In this document: positions 32,801 through 42,465 of the stretch, piece by piece
How the letters are laid out: each line of letters opens with the position of its first letter
Numbering within the stretch: position 1 is the first letter of the stretch
The notes under the pieces: model-generated
What the model saw: only the letters and a program-made list of their open reading frames with translations
The model's database searches: none
Told to the model about the DNA's origin: nothing
NCBI GenBank assembly: GCA_002633025.1
Contig: NMRB01000508.1
Coordinates: 120,600-184,599 of the forward strand
DNA from: Notospermus geniculatus
Taxonomy: Eukaryota; Nemertea; Pilidiophora; Heteronemertea; Lineidae
DNA: 64,000 nucleotides
Reading direction: 5' to 3'
Position numbers and translations under genes: made by a program

Positions 32801-34144
32801 ACTTCATAGATTGACCATCTCTTCAGATGGTCTCAACCTATCAACCCACAATCATGACGTACAGACCCACAATCATGACATACCGACCCACAATCATGAC
32901 CTACAAACCCACAATCATGACCTACAAACCCACAATCATGACCTACAAACCCACAATCATGACCTACAAACCCAAAATCATGACCTACAAACCCACAATT
33001 ATGACCTACACAAACCCACAATCATGTAATAGGACAGCCACACTTGTGGCGTCTCTTTCGTTAAGGTTTATTGGTTAAAGTAACAGTCCTCCTTGTCATT
33101 TCAGAGTCACTCTCAAGCGCTGGGGTCACCCTCGACTTGGATGCGTCGGACGTTCCATCGCTTAGCCTTGACTACAAATTCATTACAAATGGAAGCATAT
33201 CTGTGAAAGTGGAAACAAAAAATAAACATACTTATCATATACATTACGTGTGCAGTCCGCTCTTAATATCACGGGAAAAGAACCATGTATATTATGGCAT
33301 AGGGAAACTGAGCTCACATAAGGAGTGGGCACATTTATCGAGGGAGTTAAATACGGATTTACAAAAAGGAATAGCGTTAACTTCAAAAATTAAAAAAGGC
33401 TGGAAAGCACAGCTGTATATAATCCGGGTTGTGAGTTTGACACTTCGAGGGAGCGGCTACGCCGATAATGTGACTTTGGCAAGCGCCGCACATCTGGATC
33501 ATTTTTACGCCGCAGCTGATTGGCTGGTGAATCACCAGGATGAGCAAGGTGGTTGGCCGGTACACGTGACTAGAAAATTAGCCAACGGAGCTTTAGAATT
33601 ACCGCCTGGGTGGTATTCCGCGATGGCTCAGGGCCAGGCGATATCGACTTTAACCCGGGCGTATATTCGAACGGGGAATAAAAAGTATATTGTCGCTTCG
33701 TTACGTGCTACGAAATTATTCGACATCAAAAGTCAGGAAAAGGGAGTTCTCGCAAGATTCATGGATAAATATAACTGGTATGAGGAATACCCAACCACGC
33801 CCAGCTGTTTCGTTTTAAATGGCTTCATCTATTCCTTGATAGGTTTGTACGATTTGAAGTCCGTGGCGCCGAGTGACGACGTCCATGACACAGAACGACT
33901 TTTTAACTCCGGAATGGAGTCGTTAAAAGGAATGCTTCCATTGTTTGATACGGGCTCTGGTTCCATTTATGATCTCAGGCACATTACGTTGGGCGTCGCC
34001 CCGAACCTCGCCCGATGGGACTATCACACCACGCATATTAACCAGCTTCTTCTGCTGAGCACCGTCGACGATGATCCAATTTTACGAAACACAGCAGAGC
34101 GTTGGATGGATTACATGAAGGGGAAAAGGGCACCCCACAATTAA
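26622..34144 (+). CDS. GLCE: D-glucuronyl C5-epimerase, four exons, N-terminus missing
   Basis: The enzyme converts D-glucuronate to L-iduronate in nascent heparan sulfate and heparin in the Golgi lumen. The join is 26622-26829, 27354-27525, 32202-32435 and 33105-34144, and frames agree across all three introns (phases 0, 1, 1). It gives about 550 residues against 617 in human, so about 65 N-terminal residues with the type II anchor lie in an unidentified upstream exon. Counting back from the shared C-terminus, the catalytic residues known in human GLCE (Glu499, Tyr500, Tyr560, Tyr578) all fall in identical motifs here: [15 protein letters not shown] and [12 protein letters not shown]. The last exon is by far the longest. 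The gene looks intact apart from the missing first exon. Both large introns hold minisatellites or MITEs. Confidence 0.93.
26856..27175. mobile_element. TTAA foldback element in GLCE intron
   Basis: TTAAGCCCCTTTCACACCGG on the left is inverted at the right (GGTATGAAAGGGGCTTTA). GAGTTGC(A/G) and GTACGCC motifs repeat inside in both orientations. It starts 26 bases after the exon donor. Confidence 0.8.
27354..27525 (+). CDS. GLCE: GLCE exon 2 of those visible
   Basis: The acceptor CCTTTCTTAAG and the donor GAAG|GTGAGA bound 57 codons plus one base. The product starts [16 protein letters not shown] and ends [16 protein letters not shown], matching the human VYGKVVQYDGYDRFEF...[15 protein letters not shown] segment. 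Confidence 0.95.
27742..27985. mobile_element. TTAAGCTTGGAATCCACTG foldback element in GLCE intron
   Basis: AAGCTTGGAATCCACTGCTG is mirrored by TGGTGGATTCCTAGCTT, and CTTGCTTTGCAACC and GCGATTG motifs fold further in. The 169-codon minus-strand frame across it is a by-product. Confidence 0.65.
28011..28284. mobile_element. AGGGAGTTTAAGAAATC foldback with a second MITE in its centre
   Basis: The outer arms AGGGAGTTTAAGAAATC and GATTTCTTAAACTCCCT are perfect inverses. The centre (about 28129-28230) is a separate foldback, GCAAGCGCCC...GGGTGCTTGC with ACAATAGATAAACGTC, found alone at 59539-59662. Confidence 0.8.
28285..28947. other. GLCE intron, no further features seen
   Basis: There are no exon-like segments with GLCE homology and no repeats recognised. 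Confidence 0.4.
28948..29358. mobile_element. hAT-like element with CAGGGTTC/AACCCTG ends, copy 1
   Basis: The ends CAGGGTTCTGCC and GACAAAACCCTG are partly inverted. The interior (GGCACCTGAGAGTCGAAA, ATGAGCTCATTTGGCGTC, GGCGCCGACCAGCAGCG) is shared with the copy at 53643-54021. Confidence 0.7.
29359..29721. other. GLCE intron, unassigned
   Basis: No exon or repeat was recognised. Confidence 0.35.
29726..30163. mobile_element. GCCTAGCGTACATG foldback element, copy 2, with TTAA at both ends
   Basis: TTAA at 29722-29725 and 30164-30167 brackets a close copy of 13921-14397. This copy defines the element's ends best. Confidence 0.85.
30164..30585. other. GLCE intron, unassigned
   Basis: No exon or repeat was recognised. 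Confidence 0.35.
30586..31007. mobile_element. AATGGGGAACCGG MITE, copy 2 (reversed)
   Basis: It is the reverse orientation of 11782-12219, sharing GATGCGACG(T), AAAACGTCACTGACG, ATTTATCGATGAAATTCAAC and TGATGATGAACGTGTAAAAT. Confidence 0.85.
31135..31337. mobile_element. 203-bp near-perfect foldback in GLCE intron
   Basis: Arms of roughly 95 bases run from AAAGGGACTGTTCATTTCCG to CGGAAATGAACAGTCCCTTT and include GAGTTGTGATCCTTG with its inverse CAAGGATCACAACTC. Only a short AT-rich loop separates them. Confidence 0.85.
31587..31880 (+). mobile_element. tRNA-derived SINE, family B
   Basis: The head has an A-box-like GTGTAGTGGTCTGG and a B box GGTTCGAATCCC. The body has GAGACTTTGGGCAAGTCTC and TCCACCCAGGTGTATAAAT, and the tail ends in TTTAACTTTAACTTT. 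A second copy lies on the minus strand at 54533-54815. Confidence 0.85.
31919..32185 (+). repeat. 33-bp minisatellite ending at a GLCE acceptor
   Basis: About eight units of ACCGACCGCCCTGTGTGTCT followed by AACCAC(T/C)TGC(T/C)CT. Nearly every unit contains TCTAAC, which matches the metazoan branch-point consensus. The last one puts its A at 32174, 27 bases before the acceptor AG (32200-32201). Open frames through it are artefacts of the unit length being divisible by three. Confidence 0.9.
32202..32435 (+). CDS. GLCE: GLCE exon 3 of those visible
   Basis: The acceptor TGTCTTCCAG and the donor AAAAG|GTAAGA bound 78 codons in phase 1-1. It begins [20 protein letters not shown], which is identical to human over nearly 20 residues, and continues QFGLSHYSK. 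The second half, acidic and poorly conserved, matches the human linker before the catalytic region. Confidence 0.95.
32497..32701. mobile_element. TTAA-flanked MITE in GLCE intron
   Basis: TTAA at 32493-32496 and 32702-32705 borders a 205-base element with TIRs AAAGGAGCACGGTATTG and CAATACCGTGGTCCT. The ends resemble those of the TTAA element at 9117-9452 (AGGAG...CTCCT). Confidence 0.85.
32833..33027 (+). repeat. 21-bp minisatellite in GLCE intron
   Basis: Around nine units of AACCCACAATCATGACCTAC(A) precede the last GLCE exon by about 80 bases. The unit length is divisible by three, so several frames stay open without coding. Confidence 0.9.
33105..34144 (+). CDS. GLCE: GLCE last coding exon (catalytic domain)
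   Basis: The acceptor TTGTCATTTCAG precedes 33105 and the stop TAA is at 34142-34144. The exon supplies about 346 residues, including [66 protein letters not shown] and [15 protein letters not shown], and ends KGKRAPHN like the human protein. The Glu-Tyr of EEYPTT and the Tyr of IYDLRH and WDYHTT are the known active-site positions. No frameshift or stop interrupts it. Confidence 0.96.
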
Positions 34145-34234
34145 ACAAGACCTAGGGCCTACAGGAAGAAACTGGTGTCTACTGTTTTCGCTAGTGTTGA
34201 ACCATCATGGTGTGTTATCACAGCAGTAGTCCCC

Positions 34235-34609
34235 AATGGGGAACCCGCCCTGTGGTTTATCCCGGTAGGTCAGCGCTGCGAGCGATTGTACCGAAACGAC
34301 GTCATTGACGTCAATTTAGGTGTTGACGTTGGGTCATGAAAAAATTACTTGTACATTTTTCTACAGGAAAAATGGCACAAAAGACGTTGCTTTTATCACC
34401 ATCATATTTCTTCATTTTAAGAAAAAAAGGAATGAGATTAAAAGAAAATTTCATCTGCTACATGATGATGTAAGTTTTACTGTCAGGTGACCAACACAAA
34501 TGGTTTATTTTCACGCCAGAAATAAATGGAAATAACGTTAGAAAAAAAGAGATTTCGGTACAACTGCTCGCAGCGCCACGTCGTGACGTTAGTGTGCGGG
34601 TTCCTCATT
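34235..34609. mobile_element. AATGGGGAACCCGC MITE, copy 3
   Basis: The ends AATGGGGAACCCGC and GCGGGTTCCTCATT are inverted, and GCGCTGCGAGC.. and GCTCGCAGCGC arms pair. It contains GACGTCATTGACGTCAA. It begins 90 bases after the GLCE stop and holds the first AATAAA downstream (34521-34526), so it may form part of the 3' UTR. Confidence 0.8.
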
Positions 34610-34760
34610 TCTTGTTAGGTCCGGTCGTACTCTGCCACTTATCAAACATTCCTTGTTATGTGCCATAGCACTACTTTCTATTTGCCAATGATGATCACCA
34701 CATACAATATTCAACCCCACGTGGCGGTTTTTCAGTTTGCAGCTGATCTTTTTGTGATCT

Positions 34761-35306
34761 GGGACCCTATTCATGAAGCTGTCGTAACTTTACAGTGTGC
34801 GTAAACTATTGTCCATTTGTTGAAAACCTGTTGTTCACTGAAGTATGATTCACCCTAACTTCAACATGGGCAAAGTGCCAGGCCTTTGTAGCAGACATCA
34901 TCTTAAGTGAACACAATGATTAAACCACAGTATTTACCAGTTGACTGAGCACAACCCTGGATTTTCTATAGGCTCATGGAAAGTAAACCAAGTTACCCTA
35001 ACCTCATTAGGTAACTACAACATGGATTATTTAGCACATTTCCAAGCTCGGCACTTTGCCCATGTTGAAGTTAAGCCAGTGGCAGACTGGCGTGTACGCG
35101 GCGCGTCCTGCAGGAGTTCCACCAATCAGATTCTTCGGTAGGTGTTTCGGTCCGTGTTACCGCCTCCCTGGTTGGTTGAACGCTTCCCGACGCGCTGCTT
35201 ACGCGCCAGTCTGTCGCCGCCTTTAGGGTGAATCATACTTTATATATCAGCCTGACTAAGGATTTGCATACGCTTAAAGTTACGGGGGCTTTGTGAATAA
35301 TGTCCC
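34761..35306. mobile_element. GGGACCCTATTCATGAAGC element with a nested foldback
   Basis: The outer left GGGACCCTATTCATGAAGC is mirrored at TTTGTGAATAATGTCCC. An inner pair (GTATGATTCACCCTAA and TAGGGTGAATCATAC, about 34842-35241) marks a second element inside. The outer family recurs at 40368-40842. Confidence 0.7.
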
Positions 35307-36479
35307 TGGTACCCAAACACCTCTATTATTCTTTTGTCAGTGACCTATGCACAGGGTGGACAAAACATAAACACAAACCTACATGTACCAGAAGTGATTA
35401 TTCTGCAGCAAACAAGCTAACAAATTCGATGTATTATTATGATCTTCAGGTTGACTACTGTGTATATTAAAGTCGACTCACATGAGGCGTTTACCTGTAA
35501 ATTGAAATCTGTAGGTAGGCCTATATGTTGTTGAGAACACGAACCATCTACTTCAAAGAATGTCGGTTTTTTTGCAAATCTTTGCTATATAAAAGTATAC
35601 ATCAACAAATCAATCAATCATGATAGCCTTACACCAGGAGCTGATGAAGGAATGCACTTTGTACTTAAAAAGTTCAACAATACCGTAAAGCTATTGAAGT
35701 TTCTACCTATTATGTAGCGTGATAGAAGGTGCTAGGTTATTGTCTCGGTGTCTGAAATGCCTGTCGGCTGAGATTATAAGTAAAGACACCTGCAATAGAC
35801 TTTGTTTGCTTCATCCAAGACCGACTTTGTTTGCTTGATCGAAGACCGATTGCAATATACAATTTAGGAACGTTGTACATTTTACTGTAGGGGAGGCCAT
35901 GTGACCACGTAGTTCGGTTGGGGTGGGGGGTTGCTGGCTTTTAAAGCCCCACATTATTGAATTTTACGATATTTTCAAAATGTTAGGAGAGTGCACATAG
36001 AGGTCCCATAGCCTCGTGAAGGCCCCCAAAATGCTTGCCTGATACGCACTTCACACAATCAAGGCCTAGTTTTCAGCACGCATTGGAAAAAACTGCAGGG
36101 AGAGCTCTAATGTATTCTGACAGAGCGTAGTACATTTTACACTATGCTGACATCGTGCGAGAATCGCAGCGATGATTTGCATTTTTCACATTCAATACAG
36201 TGGGGCTTTAAGGGGCACACTCGGTATCAACAGGGTTTGTGTCAAAGGGTCCTAACTATAACATCAACATTCACTAAACAGTAGGGATTTTTCACCAATA
36301 AATTCCTGGACGCAAACACTGTGATCATGTTTTTCACAAAGCGACTGCCATCTATCGTTAGCTTCCATAGCTTTTTAGCACAGACAGTTCATTCAACATT
36401 TGAATAAGGCAGAAACAATCACTTCCTACAATTATTGGTCCTTTATTTCCTCCCAGATTGGAATTCAAGGAAAAATGTA
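35307..36479. other. 1.2 kb without recognisable features
   Basis: No coding homology or structured repeat was seen. Confidence 0.4.
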
Positions 36480-36691
36480 TGTGACCCGTCACTGCAAACC
36501 AGTGTTAAGTTGCTCTGAAGTTAGCAGGTTGAGACCAACGTTTTGTCAGTTTCAATAGGCCTCGGCTTATTGTCTGTCTTTTGTAAAATCTGAGTGATTA
36601 CATTTCTTTCTTTATCTCCTGGAGTTTTATTTTGGTTCATCCTGGTTCATATCTTGTGCAACTTGAGACAGGTTTGCTGTGACGGGTCACA
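36480..36691. mobile_element. TGTGACCCGTCAC MITE
   Basis: TGTGACCCGTCACTGCAAACC on the left is inverted as GGTTTGCTGTGACGGGTCACA on the right of a 212-base element. Related single ends occur near 37290 and 50921. Confidence 0.75.
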
Positions 36692-36748
36692 TTTGTCTAT
36701 TAAAATTTGGAATTCCTGACGAATTCCTGACAATGGAGCCATGATATG

Positions 36749-36862
36749 CAGTGTTTCCGCCAGGGGGGGGGGGGGGNAAAATTTGTGTTTCTGACCAAGA
36801 ATTTTGACAAATTTTCTTTGTCCCCCCCCCCCCCTTTAAAAAAATTCCTGGCAGAAACACTG
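36749..36862. mobile_element. CAGTGTTTCCGCCAGG hAT-like MITE with poly-G/poly-C arms
   Basis: The ends CAGTGTTTCCGCCAGG and CCTGGCAGAAACACTG are inverted, followed inward by a run of about 14 G and one of about 14 C. The single N at 36777 sits at the end of the G run, so its length is uncertain. Confidence 0.75.
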
Positions 36863-37097
36863 AATGTTCTTTTATTCCTTTGTTGGTTTAAGGATTTGAA
36901 ATGCACAAATGGTGCTCTTTTGATTATGTACTGTGTACATGACAAGATCATGTGTAGTTGTGTTCAACTTATACGTCTGACATCACAGATGTATTCATAT
37001 ACATGTACCCGGTACGTATACATGTAGTGTATTGTAATGAAGTGGGGTTTATGTTTTAAGCAATACTAGAGATGCAGGCCTCCCGAAGCCGACCATT

Positions 37098-37320
37098 GGT
37101 GACCTGCTCTAGCAAAAGTAGACACTTGTCGCAAACCGAGGAAAGGGTTAACGGCCTTGCAGTACAACAGCTGAAATGTACGTTGACAAAGGTTTACAAT
37201 AGTAGTGGACAGTAGTGATAATAGTTGGGTAAACTGATGACCAATGATGATCACTTGCGACAAGCGTCAACTTTTGGTGGAGCGGCTCACATTTGTGACC
37301 CCCTCCAGCAAAAGCAGGTT
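37098..37320 (+). repeat. Dispersed repeat, fuller copy of 1220-1384
   Basis: It runs from CTCTAGCAAAAGTAGACAC through GGGTTAACGGCCTTGCAG to CCTCCAGCAAAAGCAGG, with a (T)AGCAAAAG motif at both ends in the same orientation. The class is unknown. Confidence 0.55.
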
Positions 37321-37499
37321 ATTTTTGAAAGTGATCATCATTGATATCTGTTTATTCTACTGTTATCACTGTTATGGAGAACTGCAGAAACTTTTATTCC
37401 AGGTTTTGCGCCGTAAAACCTTTAACCCTTCCCACTCTTAGGCTGCAATCACATAAATACCGGTAGAGCTACACACTACATGGACATGCCGGTTTGTAG

Positions 37500-37770
37500 A
37501 GCCTGATAGCCTAGTGGTTATCACGTCCGCTTAGCAAGCGGCAGGTCCCAGGTTCGAATCCAGCCCGGGCCATATGGGATTTAATTCCCGGCTCTTCAGT
37601 CCGTCGCATGGGACAGTAAGCCATGGTTCCTTGTACCTTGTGTCTTTGCAAGGGCAAGTAAAATACCCCATCCAAGTGAGGAACATGAGTAGCTTGTGAT
37701 GGCCTCCTCCGTACTTATCGGGGCCAATAATGCTATAGCGTCGGCCCTGACGGAAAAATGAAATACAAAG
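37500..37770 (+). mobile_element. SINE family A, in duplication copy 1
   Basis: The tRNA-like head GAGCCTGATAGCCTAGTGG has a TTAGCAA loop and the B box GGTTCGAATCC. It is complete to the GAAATACAAA tail. Confidence 0.9.
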
Positions 37771-38135
37771 GGCACACGACCGTGAAGCCATTGTCAACCG
37801 GCATGTTCATGTAGCGTGTAGCTCTGTGTGTTTGCAGCCTTTATGACAAGCACCTACCTTTGCTGGAGTGGGTCACATTTTTGCTCTGATGCTGTTGTAT
37901 ATACCCAGAAGGGTGGATATGTCAAAGCTCGTGATGCTTTGGAGATTTGTATCATGGGGGGGGGGGGGCATAAGCTCCTCCCTGAATATTTGGGTCTCTT
38001 CTCCTAACTGTAAATGTTTAGTTTGTNTTCCAGGTTTTGCGTCGTAAACCTTTAACCCTTCCCACTCTTAGGCTGCAATCACATACATGTAAATACCGGT
38101 AGAGCTACACACTACATGGACATGCCGGTTTGTAG

Positions 38136-38403
38136 AGCCTGATAGCCTAGTGGTTATCACGTCCGCTTAGCAAGTGGCAGGTCCCAGGTTCGAATCCAGC
38201 CCGGGCCATATGGGATTTCATTCCCGGCTCTTCAGTCCGTCGCATGGGACAGTAAGCCATGGTTCCTTGTACCTTGTGTCTTTGCAAGGGCAAGTAAAAT
38301 ACCCCATCCAAGTGAGGAACATGAGTAGCTTGTGATGGCCTCCTCCGTACTTATCAGGGCCAATAATGCTATAGCGTCGGCCCGGACGGAAAAATGATAT
38401 ACA
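38136..38403 (+). mobile_element. SINE family A, in duplication copy 2
   Basis: It is nearly identical to 37500-37770, with the same flanks (TGCCGGTTTGTA, GGGCAC(A/G)CGACCGTGAAGCC), so it was copied by the duplication and not inserted independently. Confidence 0.9.
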
Positions 38404-38607
38404 AAGGGCACGCGACCGTGAAGCCATTGTCAACCAGCATGTTCATGTAGCGTGTAGCTCTGTGTGTTTGCAGCCTTTATGACAAGCACCTACCTTTGCT
38501 GGAGTGGGTCACATTTTTGCTCCGATGCTGTTGTATATACCCAGAAGGGTGGATATGTCAAAGTTCGTGATGCTTTGGGGATTTTGTATCATGGGGGGGG
38601 GGGGGGG

Positions 38608-38688
38608 NNNNNNNNNNNNNNNNNNNNNNNNNNNNNNNNNNNNNNNNNNNNNNNNNNNNNNNNNNNNNNNNNNNNNNNNNNNNNNNNN
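38608..38688. other. Assembly gap (81 N) after a poly-G run
   Basis: The sequence is unknown. It follows about 14 G residues, which may have stopped sequencing. Confidence 0.98.
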
Positions 38689-38714
38689 TTTCTACAACAT
38701 GTTCTCCACAGTCT

Positions 38715-38982
38715 GGGCGTATTCGAATCCCCGTTCTTGACCACACTAGTGCTGACCCAGTTCATGTAGTTGTTGACTCAACTCGAGAACGGCAGTCTCG
38801 AACGCGACCCGTGTCGGGTCAAGAACGTGTTCTCCTCACTCCCCACTCAGCGGAGGGTTGAAAAGAACATGTTCTTGGCCCGACAAGGGTCGCGTTCGAG
38901 ACTGCCGTTCTCAAGTTGAGTCAACATCTACATGAACTGGGTCAGCACGAGTGTGGTCAAGAACAAGGATTCGAATACGCCC
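38715..38982. mobile_element. 268-bp foldback, GGGCGTATTCGAATCC ends
   Basis: Arms of about 110 bases pair: GGGCGTATTCGAATCC with GGATTCGAATACGCCC, and GAACGGCAGTCTCGAACGCG with CGCGTTCGAGACTGCCGTTC. The central loop is about 40 bases. No coding sequence is present. Confidence 0.85.
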
Positions 38983-38987
38983 TCTGA

Positions 38988-39441
38988 GTCAATTTTTGGC
39001 AGTTCAGTGTATTGTTGCAATGTCGGGAACATTTTGATCATCAACTGCTCGCAGGCCAACTTGACTTTCTGATCAGAGATTATCGTTTATTTCATACAGT
39101 GAACATGTGCGTGGTACTTAAAATTTTAATTAGTCAATCATTTCCTCAGTTTACTGGCGCATAATCAGTGAATCAGCTGGAGAAACACAACGATTATCGC
39201 AAATTTGAGATATTTTGAGGTGAAATCCTCGCCAGGTGCTATGGGATGCATCTTCCTGCCCAACACCTATAGTTGTATTGATAGATTACCGGTACGTGTG
39301 CGTGCTGCGGCATTGTCTATTCTGAAGTTATATTCCGTGCAGTTATATCTTCCATCGGTTGTTTTTAAAGCGTAAAGTTTTACTGTTGCCCAAATCATTC
39401 GTGCTACTTCTGTAGCTTGAGTCTAACGGGATGGAACAGAG
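38988..39441. other. Unassigned sequence
   Basis: No gene or repeat was recognised. Confidence 0.4.
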
Positions 39442-39975
39442 CAGAGATGCCAACCCTACGGATTTGCCCGTATTTTCTATGCTTTTTTGCCCCTTTTACG
39501 TTATTACCGGTACGCTCGCAGTCCCTTTTCCTATGCCCAAAATGAAAAAAAAAACATGTTCAAAACGATCGTTCAAATTTACTGCACTCCCGCTATCCGA
39601 ACAGGAGCACCAGCGGGAGTCGAGTGGCAAAGTCAGGCAACAGTCTAACAACGAACATTGCCGAAGCAAAACCGATCTCAATCCGAACTGTGAGTCTCGC
39701 ACATGCACTGCACTTCAAGCAGTGCGTTCCACTTACAGCATGTGTACACATGAAATCAGCTTTGAGTGCGACTGCAAGTATGGTAGGTGGCGTTTCTTAC
39801 GTGGATTTGTCATGATTTGTGGCGATTCATGTCGTGTCGTCGGACTTTTTCACTTCTCTGTGACCCGAAATGGATGTGGACAAGGGACTACTGACAACCA
39901 CCATCAAATTACGGACCAAAAGCAGATTTGGGGCAAAAATTACTGATAGGGGTAATTTTGAGGGTGGCATCTCTG
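39442..39975. mobile_element. CAGAGATGCCAACCC hAT-like element
   Basis: The ends CAGAGATGCCAACCCT and AGGGTGGCATCTCTG are inverted. CAGAGATGCC ends are a familiar non-autonomous hAT signature. A 171-codon frame across it lacks transposase motifs and is not called as a gene. Confidence 0.75.
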
Positions 39976-40367
39976 GACAAAGGGATTAGTTTAGGATTAC
40001 AACATGTGCATCAAAGATAATTTTGACATGTACTGCTGGGAATTGGTCATTATTATTGATGACCAGCCCCAGAGCAGAAATTTAACCTTGATTTATATAC
40101 ATTTTCCTGAAAGATATGATGCACAAAAGCGCTCATGCATTGAAAAGACCAGCTGTAAAAATCTTTAAAATCTATGTAAATTCTATTTGTATATAGACTT
40201 ATACAGAACCAACTCAGATTCTGTTAGGAAGTTTTTTATCGAGTCAGTGTTCCCACATTTAAAGGAATCCAGTGGGCCTATCTCTACACCGTGAAATTAT
40301 GTACAGAATTTTTTCACCGCTGCTATTTTTTGTTAGGAGGCTTTCGTATAGGGTACTGGGACCTTGT
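39976..40367. other. Unassigned sequence
   Basis: No gene or repeat was recognised. Confidence 0.4.
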
Positions 40368-40842
40368 TCACAAAACTGTCGTATTAAACGTTCTTCACTG
40401 ACGTCACACGGCCGCCATACTGGCCGTCAAAATGAAGCCCTGAAGGCTGCCATCTTGTTCTCGGTTCAAAAGTTTAGCGGCCCGTACAGCCCACTGGGAG
40501 CATACAACTCAACAAATCTCACTTTACCACTCACAGTTTCTGAGCATAAGTAGTTGGTCTGGTGTGAAAACAGGTTGAAAACAAAACGAATCATCCATAC
40601 AGCTTGCTGTCGGTGGCTGTAGAAGAGGCCGATGACTGCCGACAACGTTAAAACTGCGTGCTGAACGCTGTGTTGATACTGTGACGTTGCGTCATTTGAC
40701 AGCCAAAACGGCGGACATTTTGAGCTGTGACGTCACGTGAGGAACTTCTATTGTCCATTTGTGGGAAATCTATTGTTCGCTATCATCCTGACAAAGGATT
40801 TGCATACCCTGAAAGTTACGTGTGCTTTGTGAGTAAGGTCCC
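40368..40842. mobile_element. GGGACCTTGTTCACAAAAC element
   Basis: GGGACCTTGTTCACAAAACTG is mirrored by TGCTTTGTGAGTAAGGTCCC. Inner GACGTCACACGGCCGCC and GCGGACATTTTGAGC.. GACGTCACGTGA motifs face each other. It is a relative of 34761-35306. Confidence 0.7.
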
Positions 40843-40939
40843 TGGTTCCTGTTTGGATAACTTGAGGCCAGTTTATACTTCCTTGCCAATATGCAGAACG
40901 GAAAATGCTTTGTTGGGAACAAGCATTGCAAGAAATAAT

Positions 40940-41296
40940 AGACAGGTTGAGCAGCTTTCTGACTCCGACTCCGGCTTCAACTACCAGAATGAATTGCAGT
41001 CCGCTGTAGACATCCTTGATAAAAACGATTTGATAGACGTTTGCAAATCATAAAATGCCATAACTTTGTGGCAGAATAATTTTGACTCGTAATCGGAAGT
41101 GCACGTAAATCGCAAATATAATAGTCGTGTTTCAAGTCGTAACGACTAGGATTACGACTTCAATATTCATTATTTATAATGCCAAATTTTTCTGCCTTCA
41201 ATTTATGGTGTTTGACGAATTGAAAACTTCTATCAAATCGTTTTTATCAAGGATGTCCATAGTTGAAATCGGAGTCGGACCACTGCGCAACCTCTC
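40940..41296. mobile_element. Shortened copy of the 23923-24343 foldback
   Basis: It shares GAATTGCAGTCCGCTGTAGA, CATCCTTGATAAAAACGAT and AATTTATGGTGTTTGACGAA. The right arm lacks the GAATTGCAG block. Confidence 0.75.
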
Positions 41297-41420
41297 TAAT
41301 ATTGGAAAGTGTGTCTTGAAAGGGCCTATAAATGGACCTCATGCTTGACCTTGTTGATGCAAACGATAAATGCAGAATTCACAGTGTATCATACACATGG
41401 ACCTGGCTTTAGACTTCCCA

Positions 41421-41652
41421 ATAGACTCTATCACTCCAAAAGAGTGCAACACCTGACGGTAGGTAGCTAGGCCTACAGCATCACAATGTCCCATACCCCA
41501 TTCTGAACGCCGTGACGTGACTCGAAAAAAATCCACTTGTTTCAGCGATCGTGATGTCATCTCAAGTCAAGATGTCATGGAATGTAGTACGGGACGTCGT
41601 GACGTTGTAGCTACTGTCAGGTGCTGCACTCTTTTGGAGTGATATCGTCTAT
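41421..41652. mobile_element. ATCACTCCAAAAGAGTGC MITE, copy 1
   Basis: ATAGACTCTATCACTCC then AAAAGAGTGCAACACCTGAC is inverted at the right (CTGCACTCTTTTGGAGTGAT, ATCGTCTAT). The second copy is at 52478-52709. Confidence 0.85.
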
Positions 41653-42060
41653 TATAAGAAACATGTCCACTAGGAAGACTAGAGTAGTGCTTGTCTTGGA
41701 CATGGCTTCTTAAGCTAATGAAACAACTGGTAAAGTACTTAGGCCTAATTGTTTACTTCCAGTCTGGAAGGATTCCCAACCACTCCTCGGATTTTTGTAT
41801 GGAATCCAATAAAACATTAGCATTTTTCCTACTGGTTGAGATTTCAGACCTTTTCACTGATTGGTTCACGTGCGAGAGCTTCTCGGATCATAAACGGATC
41901 ATCGAATGTTTGTAAAGAGTGAGTGTGAAAATTCCAGGTCATCAAATTGTGTATATTTTGGATGTTGTCCAGTTACAAACTGAAGGAGAAATAAATTATG
42001 AAAATATGACAAAATGCCGTCTTTTTTGTCCTCACTTTGGGGAGAACTCCAAGACTACCA
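41653..42060. other. Unassigned sequence
   Basis: No gene or repeat was recognised. Confidence 0.4.
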
Positions 42061-42064
42061 TTCA

Positions 42065-42465
42065 GTTATTCGCGTGCGCTCATGCGGAACCGTAATAACA
42101 TCTTTAAATAATGCACATTTCAAGCAGGGGTTATTCGCGTGCGCTCATGCGGAACCGTAATAACGTCTTTAAAAATGCACATTTCGAGCAGGGGTTATTC
42201 GCGTGCGCTCATGCGGAACCGTAATAACGTCTTTAAAAATGCCATTTCGAGCAGGGGTTATTCGCGTGCGCTCATGCGGAACCGTAATAACGTCTTTAAA
42301 AATGCACATTTCAAACAGGGGTTATTCGCGTGCGCTCATGCGGAACGTTAATAACATCTTTACAAATGCACATTTCGGGCAGGGGTTATTCGCGTGCGCT
42401 CATGCGGAACTGTAATAACATCTTTAAAAAATGCACATTTCGAGCAGGGGTTATTCGCGTGCACA
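42065..42465 (+). repeat. 62-bp tandem satellite, about 6.5 copies
   Basis: Units read GGGGTTATTCGCGTGCGCTC, ATGCGGAACCGTAATAAC, then (G/A)TCTTTAAAAATGCACATTTC with few changes. The last unit runs into the next tandem duplication. Confidence 0.92.

Larger units (their letters stand above)
37399..38606 (+). repeat. Tandem duplication of about 0.6 kb carrying a SINE
   Basis: Copy 1 (37399-37976) and copy 2 (38031-38606) share nearly all sequence from TTCCAGGTTTTGCG to a poly-G run, including one full family A SINE each. Copy 2 begins just after a single N (38026) and ends at the 81-base N gap. Either a real tandem duplication or two haplotypes placed in series would explain this. Confidence 0.85.

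Noticed and set aside
33071-33104. Starting the GLCE catalytic frame at 33071
   Set aside because: The triplet there is TTG in intron sequence. The acceptor TTTCAG ends at 33104 and the phase matches the previous exon.
39431-39946. A 171-codon frame with several cysteines
   Set aside because: It nearly coincides with a hAT-like non-autonomous element and has no transposase or other recognisable motif.
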